Source of the DNA: Longimicrobium terrae | GTDB taxonomy: Bacteria; Gemmatimonadota; Gemmatimonadetes; Longimicrobiales; Longimicrobiaceae | Direction: 5' to 3' | Assembly (NCBI RefSeq): GCF_014202995.1 | Contig: NZ_JACHIA010000014.1 | Coordinates: forward strand, 62,001 to 126,000 | Length of the DNA stretch: 64,000 bases | Shown here: piece by piece, positions 1 to 7,087 of the stretch | How the letters are laid out: every line of letters starts with the position of its first letter | Position numbering within the stretch: position 1 is the first letter of the stretch | Position numbers and translations under genes: made by a program | The notes under the pieces: generated by a model | Databases searched by the model: none | What the model saw: the letters and a program-made list of their open reading frames with translations, nothing else | Told to the model about the DNA's origin: nothing

Positions 1-219
1 GATGACGCCTTGGGCGTTATCTCGTTTGCGGATGAGACCGCGAGCGCGGGGGCGTGGCATCTGCACGTGCCTCCCGTCGTTGGTATCCCCCTCATCAGAG
101 CACAACGATACGCCTGAGGCAGGACGCGTTCACTCTTGCGGCGGATCGACAAGTCATCTTATCTCTACTCTCCCCGCACGTTCTGCAGGCCCACTCGTTC
201 GGCCCTCCCAGAGAAATCC

Positions 220-2847
220 ATGGTTGCCAGCCGGAACTCCATTCTGAAGGCACTCGCCGCGTGGTGCGGGCTGCTGCTCGGCGCGCAGTCCGTAAGCGCG
301 CAGGCGCCGGCGTACCTCAATCCGGACCTGCCCGTCGCGCAGCGCGTGAACGATCTGGTCGCGCGGATGACGCTGGAGGAAAAAGTCTCTCAGATGCTGG
401 ACCAGGCGCCCGCCATCGACCGCCTGGGCGTGCCCCGGTACAACTGGTGGAACGAGGCGCTGCACGGCGTGGCGCGCTCCGGGCTGGCGACCTCGTTTCC
501 GCAGGCCATCGGCTACGCCGCGACGTGGAACGACAGCCTGGTGCACCGCATGGCGGTCGCCATCTCCGACGAGGCGCGCGCCAAGCACCACGAGTACGTG
601 CGCCACGACCGCCGCCTGCGCTACCAGGGCCTCACGCTGTGGTCGCCCAACATCAACATCTTTCGCGATCCGCGCTGGGGCCGCGGGCAGGAAACGTACG
701 GCGAGGACCCGTTCCTCACCGGCAGCCTGGGCGTGCAGTTCATCCGCGGGCTGCAGGGCGACGACTCCACCTATCTCAAGACGGTGGCGACCGTCAAGCA
801 CTTCGCCGTGCACAGCGGGCCGGAGCCGGAGCGGCACGTGTTCGACGCGGTGGTCGGCGAGCGCGATCTGCGGGAAGCGTATCTTCCGCACTTTGAGCGA
901 GGCATCCGCGAGGGCGGCGCGTACTCGCTCATGTGCGCCTACAACCGTGTAAACGCGCTGGCCGCATGCGGAAGCGAGCCGCTGCTGCAGGGCATTCTGC
1001 GCCGCGAGTGGGGGTTCGATGGATTCGTGGTCAGCGACTGCTGGGCCGTGGACGACATCTACCTGAACCACAAGCTGGTCGCCACGCCGGAGGAAGCGGC
1101 CGCGCTGGCCGTGCGCTCGGGGACGGATCTGGACTGCGGCAGCAAGGTGTACCCGGCGCTGGTGAACGCCGTCCGCCAGGGCCTGATCAGCGAAGCGGAA
1201 ATCGACGCGGCCGTGCGCCGCCTCTTTACCGGCCGCTTCCGCCTGGGGATGTTCGATCCGCCGTCGCGCGTGCCCTACGCGCAGATCCCGTATTCCGTCG
1301 TGGACCAGCCCGCGCACCGCGAACTGGCGCGGCAAGTGGCGCGCGAGTCCATCGTCCTGCTCAAGAACGACGGCGTGCTGCCGCTGCGGCGCGACCTGGG
1401 GACGCTGGCTGTCATCGGCCCCAACGCGGACCAGTGGCTGATGCTGCTGGGCAACTACAACGGCGTACCATCCGACGTCATCACCCCGCTGCGCGGCATT
1501 CGCGAGGCGGTGGCGCCGGGGACGCGCGTGCTGTACGCCCGCGGCGCCGACTTGGCGGACGGCTTTCCCTTTCACGAGATCGTCCCCGCCGCCGCGCTCG
1601 GCGGGCCGGACGGGCGGCCGGGGCTGCGCGCGGAGTACTTCGGCACCGGAGCGCTGGAGGGGGCGCCGCTGTTCACGGGCACGGACAGCACGCTCAACGC
1701 CGACTGGCACGACCGCGCCCCGCGCGCGGACATGAACGACGACGACTTTGGCGTGCGCTGGACGGGCACGCTGCGTCCCACGCGCACGGGGACGTACCGG
1801 CTGGGAATGATCGCCACCACGCGCTTCGAGCTGTACCTGGCGGACACGCTGCTCGTGCGCTCGCAGTACAACTACCGCGACGAACTGGGCGATCCGCGCG
1901 TCGTATCCGCCGAGCCCGTGCACCTGGAGGCCGGCCGCGCGTACCCCATCCGCGTGGACGCGCACGAGTCGTACGGCGACGCGCAGGTGCAGCTGGTGTG
2001 GGACGCGCCGCCCGGCGACCTGGAAGGCGAGGCGATGGACGCGGCGCGGCAGGCGGATGCCGTGGTCCTCTTCCTGGGCCTGTCGCCGCGGCTGGAGGGG
2101 GAGGAAATGAAGGTGGAGGTCGATGGATTCCGCGGCGGCGACCGCACCAGCCTGGACCTGCCCGCCTCGCAGCAGCGGCTGCTGGAGCGCGTGACGGCGC
2201 TGGGCAAACCGACGGTGCTGGTGCTTCTGAACGGCAGCGCGCTTTCCGTCGGCTGGGCGCAGGAGCACGTGCCGGCCATCGTGGAGGCGTGGTATCCGGG
2301 ACAGGCGGGCAACGCGATCGCCGACGTGCTCTTTGGCGACTACAATCCCGCCGGACGGCTTCCCGTCACCTTCTACCGCCGCGTGGAGGACCTGCCGCCG
2401 TTCGGGGAGTACGCGATGGCGGGGCGCACCTATCGCTTCTTTCGCGGGGAGCCGCTGTACGCGTTCGGCCACGGCCTCAGCTACACGACGTTCCGCTACG
2501 CCAACCTGCGGACGAGCGCCGCCTCGGTTGCGCCCGGCGGCCAGGTGACGGTGAGCGTGGATGTCACCAACACCGGCGCGCGCGCGGGCGACGAGGTGGT
2601 GCAGCTGTACGTATCCTATCCCGGCTCCGCAGTGGAGCGGCCGGTGCGCGAGCTCAAGGGCTTTGCGCGCGTGCCGCTGCAACCGGGCCAGACGCGCACC
2701 GTGCAGATGACGCTGCGCGCGGATGAACTGCGCTACTGGGATGCCGACAACGATCGCTGGCTGCTGGAGCCGCGCCCCGTCCGCCTGCAGGTGGGCGCCT
2801 CCTCCGCCGACCTCCGCGTGGAGCAGATGCTGGGCGTGGGGCCCTGA
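220..2847 (+). CDS. Secreted GH3 beta-xylosidase/beta-glucosidase with PA14 insert
   Basis: An 875-aa glycoside hydrolase family 3 enzyme, expected to release xylose or glucose from beta-linked oligosaccharides outside the cytoplasm. A signal peptide covers residues 1-28, ending in SVSAQA. The N-terminal barrel contains WWNEALHGVA, typical of GH3 beta-xylosidases, and the nucleophile motif GFVVSD. A PA14 carbohydrate-binding domain (about residues 467-595, starting GLRAEYFG) is inserted in the second GH3 domain, and an Fn3-like domain (about 770-870) ends the protein. The ATG at 220 is chosen because it directly precedes the signal peptide; the frame opens upstream without one. It stands alone and shows no link to the secretion locus that follows. 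Family assignment is firm; xylose versus glucose specificity is inferred from the WWNEALHG motif. Confidence 0.93.
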   Translation: MVASRNSILKALAAWCGLLLGAQSVSAQAPAYLNPDLPVAQRVNDLVARMTLEEKVSQMLDQAPAIDRLGVPRYNWWNEALHGVARSGLATSFPQAIGYAATWNDSLVHRMAVAISDEARAKHHEYVRHDRRLRYQGLTLWSPNINIFRDPRWGRGQETYGEDPFLTGSLGVQFIRGLQGDDSTYLKTVATVKHFAVHSGPEPERHVFDAVVGERDLREAYLPHFERGIREGGAYSLMCAYNRVNALAACGSEPLLQGILRREWGFDGFVVSDCWAVDDIYLNHKLVATPEEAAALAVRSGTDLDCGSKVYPALVNAVRQGLISEAEIDAAVRRLFTGRFRLGMFDPPSRVPYAQIPYSVVDQPAHRELARQVARESIVLLKNDGVLPLRRDLGTLAVIGPNADQWLMLLGNYNGVPSDVITPLRGIREAVAPGTRVLYARGADLADGFPFHEIVPAAALGGPDGRPGLRAEYFGTGALEGAPLFTGTDSTLNADWHDRAPRADMNDDDFGVRWTGTLRPTRTGTYRLGMIATTRFELYLADTLLVRSQYNYRDELGDPRVVSAEPVHLEAGRAYPIRVDAHESYGDAQVQLVWDAPPGDLEGEAMDAARQADAVVLFLGLSPRLEGEEMKVEVDGFRGGDRTSLDLPASQQRLLERVTALGKPTVLVLLNGSALSVGWAQEHVPAIVEAWYPGQAGNAIADVLFGDYNPAGRLPVTFYRRVEDLPPFGEYAMAGRTYRFFRGEPLYAFGHGLSYTTFRYANLRTSAASVAPGGQVTVSVDVTNTGARAGDEVVQLYVSYPGSAVERPVRELKGFARVPLQPGQTRTVQMTLRADELRYWDADNDRWLLEPRPVRLQVGASSADLRVEQMLGVGP

Positions 2848-3167
2848 GCTTGGGGTCGATGAAAGGCGGTAATCCGCCGTCCCCGTCAGCATGACGACGG
2901 GTGGGGAACGCGTCTACATCCGCCCCGGCGCCCGATGGCGCCGTCCTGAGGAGGCGCCGCTGCAACTATCACCGGCACAGCAGGTTGGCGCCGACGAAGG
3001 ATCTATTTTCCCCGCGAGAACGGGCGTGCTCGTCGCGATGCAGGCTCTCATCGGGAACGGTGGATGCGGATCGTTCGCGGCCAGTGCCATCAACGCAGGA
3101 TGGTTGATGAACGCGGGCGGCTGCGAAGCTGTTCCTACGGACGGATTCTCCCGATCAAAACATCGCC
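2848..3167. other. Gene-free interval
   Basis: This 320-base gap follows the xylosidase. Several short frames cross it on both strands, but none has a ribosome binding site with a recognisable protein. I see no strong hairpin. It probably carries the promoter of the next gene. Confidence 0.5.
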
Positions 3168-3695
3168 ATGCACGATGATCATCCGCTGGACCTGCAGGCG
3201 ATCGAAGCACGCGTCCGAGCGGTTTCGTCCGGGCCGTGGGCATCGTACATCGAGGGACGGGATCACTGGTCTGGCAGCGACTTCATCATGACGCCGGGGG
3301 AGGACATTGAACTGGGCGCCACGGATGAGGACCAGGACTTCATCGCGGCCGCGCGGCGCGAGGTGCCGCGGCTGGTGGCGGTGGCGCGGCGGCTGCGAAG
3401 CGCGGCCGATCCCAGCGGGAGCGAGATGGATGCGGCGGAGCTGGCGCGGATCGAGAAGCTCGCGGATCGTGCCTCGCCGGGTCCGTGGACGCTGGTGGCC
3501 GACGGCACGGAGCACCCGCAGTTTCCCATCTACATCCGCATCCATCGCACACGGGAGGGCGGGGAAATGGATCTGCTGCCATACGGTGCCACCGCGGATG
3601 ACCTGAAGTTCATCGCGCACTGCCGCGGCGACATCCCGCGGCTCATCGCCGAGATCCGCCGCCTGCGCGCTCACCGCGAACATTCCGGCGGGTGA
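3168..3695 (+). CDS. Two-repeat hypothetical protein, Ea22-like GPW motif
   Basis: A 175-aa cytoplasmic protein made of two copies of one domain (about residues 8-78 and 92-165). Each copy starts with a helix and then a GPW motif (SSGPW, SPGPW). Each ends with an acidic, phenylalanine-containing turn (DQDFIAAAR, DLKFIAHCR) followed by a VPRLVAV/IPRLIAE helix. The pattern recalls small Ea22-like phage proteins and Actinobacterial hypotheticals, whose function is unknown. There is no signal peptide or membrane segment. It reads in the same direction as the next gene, 184 bases away, so a functional link to the secretion locus is possible but unproven. Confidence 0.75.
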   Translation: MHDDHPLDLQAIEARVRAVSSGPWASYIEGRDHWSGSDFIMTPGEDIELGATDEDQDFIAAARREVPRLVAVARRLRSAADPSGSEMDAAELARIEKLADRASPGPWTLVADGTEHPQFPIYIRIHRTREGGEMDLLPYGATADDLKFIAHCRGDIPRLIAEIRRLRAHREHSGG

Positions 3696-3879
3696 TCCGC
3701 CGCTGAGGCCGCGCCTCGCTCACCCATTCCCGCGGAGCGCCCCTGAACTCCGCGGCGGACATCGGCCGCCGGCCGGATTCCAGCGGCTCCGCAGCCTTTC
3801 CCGCATGGAAATCTCGCGGTATCTTGGTGCGTCGCCCCATGTTGACTTCCGGCGGGGCCAGCCACGTCTACGCGAGCTC

Positions 3880-5043
3880 ATGTACGAGGATCTGTTCCGC
3901 ACTGTTCAGGAGGCCACGGAGGGCGCGTACGACGTTCTCGGGGAACTGGGGCACGACCAGGAGCGGATCGCGTTCCTGGCGCGTGATCTGGACACCGGAC
4001 TTCTCACCGTGCTGGCCCTGGCGTTCCAGGGCGACGAAATCGAGGTCATCCCCCGCCTGGGTCCTGGCGTGCCCGTGGTGGGCAGCCTGTGCATGGGGTG
4101 CGGCTCGCCCAAGGAAGGGTGGGAAGACCGCTGCGCCAACTGCGAGACGCGCGGCTACGGCACCGGCTCCATCACCCCCGAAGGCGGCGCGGACGCCCTG
4201 CTGCGCACCGTAAGCAGCGCCGCGGCGGGGACGTACGATGTGCTCGGCGCGCTGGAGCGCACCGGCGGCGCGCCCCTGTACTTTGCGCGCGAGGCCGGGA
4301 GCGGGCGGCTCGTGGGCCTCGCTCTGCAGCAGGACCCGGGCGAGCGCGACGGCTTCTCCCTCGTACTCGCGTGGGAAGGCCCGCTCGCCTCGGCCGCCCC
4401 CGCCGCTGACTACGCGGCGCCCGCGGACTACGGCTACGAGCCGGAGCCCGCGTATGATGAGGGATGGCCGGCGCCCGCGCCCGACGAGATCACCGATCCC
4501 ATGCTCGGCCTTTCGCGCGCGGACGCCGACGCGGCCGCATCCCCGGCTCCCGCGCCGCGGCGCCGGCACGGCCTGCTGACGGTGGCGGGAATCGGCGTGG
4601 CCGTGTTCGGCGGGCTGGCGCTCTTCGCGCTGCTCGGTTCCGGCGCGGACGAGCCAGCCGCGCCGGAGCCCACCACTGTTGCCGCCGTGCCGGCTCCGGT
4701 TCCCGCGGACACCCCGCTGGCCGTCCCCGCGGTGCAGCCCGACACCCCGGCCGCCGCGCCCGTGCGGACGGAAGAGCCCCGCGAGCGGCCCAAGCGCGAG
4801 GAATCCACCCGCAAGGCCGTGGTCATCCTGGACGGATCGCTCCCGGGCGGATGGTCGCGTTCGGTGAACGGCGGCGCGCCCAGCAGCAATCCCACGGTGC
4901 AGCTCACCCCGCGGCGCACGGCCACCATCGTCGTAGACGCGCCCGGATATTGCACCGAGACGAGGACGTTCCAGCTTGGCCCCGGCGCGGAGCAGCGCTG
5001 GGTGCTGGCCATGAGGGAGCGGCCCCTGGTCGGCGAGTGCTGA
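3880..5043 (+). CDS. Zinc-ribbon membrane protein with two kinase-N-lobe-like repeats
   Basis: A 387-aa protein at the left edge of the secretion locus. Two repeats (about residues 12-50 and 113-150) read YDVLGELG...FLARDLDTG and YDVLGALE...YFAREAGSG. These resemble the glycine-loop and beta-3 strands of bacterial Ser/Thr kinases, but the invariant Lys is lost (VLALAF, VGLAL) and no catalytic loop follows. Between them lies a CxxC-x9-CxxC zinc ribbon (CMGCGS...CANC). A Pro/Ala-rich acidic stretch, one membrane helix (about residues 229-250) and a Pro-rich linker lead to a C-terminal PEGA-like beta domain with ATIVVDAPGY. The N-terminus is predicted cytoplasmic. The start at 3880 is chosen over an upstream ATG at 3805 because the repeat begins right after it. 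Function unknown; the position suggests a sensor or anchor for the secretion system. Confidence 0.8.
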   Translation: MYEDLFRTVQEATEGAYDVLGELGHDQERIAFLARDLDTGLLTVLALAFQGDEIEVIPRLGPGVPVVGSLCMGCGSPKEGWEDRCANCETRGYGTGSITPEGGADALLRTVSSAAAGTYDVLGALERTGGAPLYFAREAGSGRLVGLALQQDPGERDGFSLVLAWEGPLASAAPAADYAAPADYGYEPEPAYDEGWPAPAPDEITDPMLGLSRADADAAASPAPAPRRRHGLLTVAGIGVAVFGGLALFALLGSGADEPAAPEPTTVAAVPAPVPADTPLAVPAVQPDTPAAAPVRTEEPRERPKREESTRKAVVILDGSLPGGWSRSVNGGAPSSNPTVQLTPRRTATIVVDAPGYCTETRTFQLGPGAEQRWVLAMRERPLVGEC

Positions 5044-5084
5044 CGGGGCGCCCGCCCCGCAACCTCACCTGACGAGGACCGCTC

Positions 5085-5585
5085 GTGAACCTGCCGCTCC
5101 GGATTGCGCCCCGCTGGTGGGCGCTCGGCCTTCTTGCCGTCACCGCCGCCTGCGGCTCCGCCTCCAAGGGCCCGTCGCCCATGGGCGGGCGCGCCGTGGC
5201 GGGCGACACCGTTTCGCTGGTGCAGTACTACGTCCGCCCGGACGGGCGCGACCGCTTTGAGCGGTTCGTGCGCGAAAGCTACTGGCCCGCCGTGCAGGAA
5301 GTCGCCCGCAAGAATCCGGAGCGCGTGCGCGGGTTCCGCCAGGCGCGCATCATCTTTCCCACGCGCGCCAACCCGGACGGCAGCTTCACGTACGTCTTTC
5401 TGCTTGACCCCATGGTGACGGGCGAAAGCTACCGCATCCTGGAACTGCTGCAGCAGGTGTATCCGGCCGCCGAGGCGGAGCAGCGCTACCGGCAGTGGGC
5501 GGAAACGTGGATCCGCCCGTTCACCTCGCAGGTGTTCGTCCAGTCAGGCCCGTCTCGCGACGGCGGATCGTCCGACCGGCAGTAA
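5085..5585 (+). CDS. Lipoprotein with ferredoxin-like (ABM/NIPSNAP-type) domain
   Basis: A 166-aa protein starting at GTG 5085, 41 bases after the membrane protein before it. Residues 1-23 form a lipoprotein signal ending in the lipobox VTAAC, so the mature protein should be lipid-anchored in the periplasm. The mature part (VSLVQYYVRPDGRDRFERFVRESYWPAV split by short loops) looks like a dimeric alpha/beta-barrel fold of the antibiotic-monooxygenase/NIPSNAP type. No catalytic residues can be named. Type VI loci usually encode an outer-membrane lipoprotein, TssJ. This one occupies a similar role by position, but I see no sequence similarity to TssJ. Confidence 0.8.
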   Translation: MNLPLRIAPRWWALGLLAVTAACGSASKGPSPMGGRAVAGDTVSLVQYYVRPDGRDRFERFVRESYWPAVQEVARKNPERVRGFRQARIIFPTRANPDGSFTYVFLLDPMVTGESYRILELLQQVYPAAEAEQRYRQWAETWIRPFTSQVFVQSGPSRDGGSSDRQ

Positions 5586-5633
5586 CGGGCGGGAAACAGA
5601 CGCGCGGCGGAGATTCATCCGCCCCGAAAACCG

Positions 5634-5673
5634 AATGCCGCAGATTCACCGATGTTGGTGAATCTGCGGCATT
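5634..5673. terminator. Perfect hairpin between convergent genes
   Basis: A 17-bp perfect inverted repeat (5634-5650 and 5657-5673) with a 6-base loop lies between the end of the lipoprotein gene and the end of the oppositely oriented FHA gene. It can work as a terminator for both strands. The T-rich tail is short. Confidence 0.85.
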
Positions 5674-5788
5674 TAGCGTTTTCACCCGCGCCGTATCCCG
5701 TTGCGCCGGATCAATTTCCGGCGCGTAAGAGGAAGATGGATGGCATCCGGCTTGCTCCTCCGGCCGGCGTTCCATCCCCGCCGCCGGG

Positions 5789-6958
5789 CTACTGCACGGT
5801 CCAGCGGTCGCGGCGGGAGACGAAGCGGTCGATGTGCAGGTGCAGCCCGGTGCTGGCGCGGTCGTTCAACCCGGCGGCGCGCGCGCTGGCCACCTGGGCG
5901 CGAAGAACCTGGTCAGTGGAAAAGTCCTTCACCCGGATTCCCTGCGCCCGCAGCGCCTGCACGGCAAACTCGATCTGCTCGCGCGACAGGTCGCGGACCC
6001 GCAGGTCCATGGCGCCGCCCTGGCCGTACAGCGACAGATGCTCCGCGTGGTCGCGCCCGGTCACCACGATGCGCCGCCCGAAGCGCTCCTCAAAGCGCTG
6101 CTGCACCTCATCAAACCGCCGCGTGAACTCCGCGGAGGAAAGCTGCGAGCCCGGCCGCACCGGCGCGGGAGCCGCGGAGGGAGCCTTGGGCGCGTCGCGG
6201 TAGCCCGCGGGGACGGCGACGCGCTTTTCGCGGTACACGGCGGCGATGGTGCGCTCCAGCGTGGCGATCTGCGGCCGCACCCAGGCGTTGTCGCGCAGGC
6301 GGCTGGTTTCCAGCACCCGCGTGGCCCGGGCGAACTCGCGCAGCGCCTCCTGGGGAATGCCCAGATCCAGCAGCGTGGCCCCACGCTCCACGTGCTCGTA
6401 GGAAGTCGCGATCAGGCGGTCGTACTCCCTCGCGTCCGCCTCGGACAGTGGCTGCACCGTGTCCGGCCGGGTGAGCGCGTAGACGAGCACCCCGGCCGCG
6501 CCCAGCAGAAGCAGCAGGGAAAGCGCCACCGCGACGTGCGTCCACCGCGGACGCCGGACCGTGATACGGCGCTTCGGCCTCGCCCGGGGCGGCGGCGGAA
6601 CGGGCGGGGGCGGGGGAACAAAGGCCTCCGCGGCGGGGCGGGGACGCGCGGCGGGCTCGCCGCTGTCGTACCGGTACGCCGCGCCCGGCGCCACGCGCAG
6701 CACGTCTCCGCTGCGCAGCCGCACCGGATCCATCAACCGGACGCCGTTCAGCTCGATCGAAGTCCCGGCGCCGCGGGCCGGGGAGGCCCAGAGACCGTCT
6801 TCGCGCTCCACGATGGCGACGTGCCGCGGCGCTACGCCGGGAAGAAAGACCGGGAGCGCGGCATCCTGCGAAGCGCCGATCCAGAACGGTGTGTCGTGGA
6901 TGGGCACTTCCGGCCCGCGGGTGGGCGCGACGGGGATCAGGCGGGGCGAGGTCGGCAT
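5789..6958 (-). CDS. FHA-TM protein with periplasmic M15-like (probably inactive) domain
   Basis: A 389-aa bitopic membrane protein. An N-terminal FHA domain (about residues 15-100: WIGAS, PRHVAIV, ELNGVRL) should bind phosphothreonine in the cytoplasm. A Pro-rich linker and basic patch precede one membrane helix (141-162). The periplasmic part has helices and then a C-terminal domain like peptidase M15/VanY. The family pattern SxHxxGxAxD appears as S309-L-Y311...G314-G-A316-M-D318, so Tyr replaces the first zinc His. The last HxH is kept (H373, H375). TagX, an M15-type peptidase, helps type VI assembly in Acinetobacter; this may be a binding-only relative, which is inference. The ATG at 6958 is preferred to a TTG at 7009. 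It is divergent from the VWA gene. Confidence 0.82.
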   Translation of the reverse strand: MPTSPRLIPVAPTRGPEVPIHDTPFWIGASQDAALPVFLPGVAPRHVAIVEREDGLWASPARGAGTSIELNGVRLMDPVRLRSGDVLRVAPGAAYRYDSGEPAARPRPAAEAFVPPPPPVPPPPRARPKRRITVRRPRWTHVAVALSLLLLLGAAGVLVYALTRPDTVQPLSEADAREYDRLIATSYEHVERGATLLDLGIPQEALREFARATRVLETSRLRDNAWVRPQIATLERTIAAVYREKRVAVPAGYRDAPKAPSAAPAPVRPGSQLSSAEFTRRFDEVQQRFEERFGRRIVVTGRDHAEHLSLYGQGGAMDLRVRDLSREQIEFAVQALRAQGIRVKDFSTDQVLRAQVASARAAGLNDRASTGLHLHIDRFVSRRDRWTVQ

Positions 6959-7087
6959 GACCCCAAGCTGGCCGGGAAGGGCGTGCAGAGCAAGGGTAGT
7001 TTGTAACAACTGCGACAGCAGCAGTTGCCGGGCTGCCCCCTATGGTGCTACCATTACACTCGTTACGACCCCCGGGCGGGATGGCGA
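6959..7087. promoter_or_regulatory. Divergent promoter region with inverted repeat
   Basis: A 129-base gap between two divergent start codons must hold promoters for both directions. It contains a perfect 7-bp inverted repeat, caactgc-N7-gcagttg, at 7007-7027. This could be an operator bound by a dimeric regulator. No clear -35/-10 pair can be assigned by eye. Confidence 0.45.

Noticed and set aside
154-2892. A 912-aa open frame on the minus strand
   Set aside because: It is the antisense shadow of the GH3 gene, which has a signal peptide, family motifs and proper start; the antisense protein is low-complexity and His/Arg-rich.
2891-3178. 95-aa frame after the xylosidase
   Set aside because: Low-quality sequence, no ribosome site and overlap with the next gene's start.
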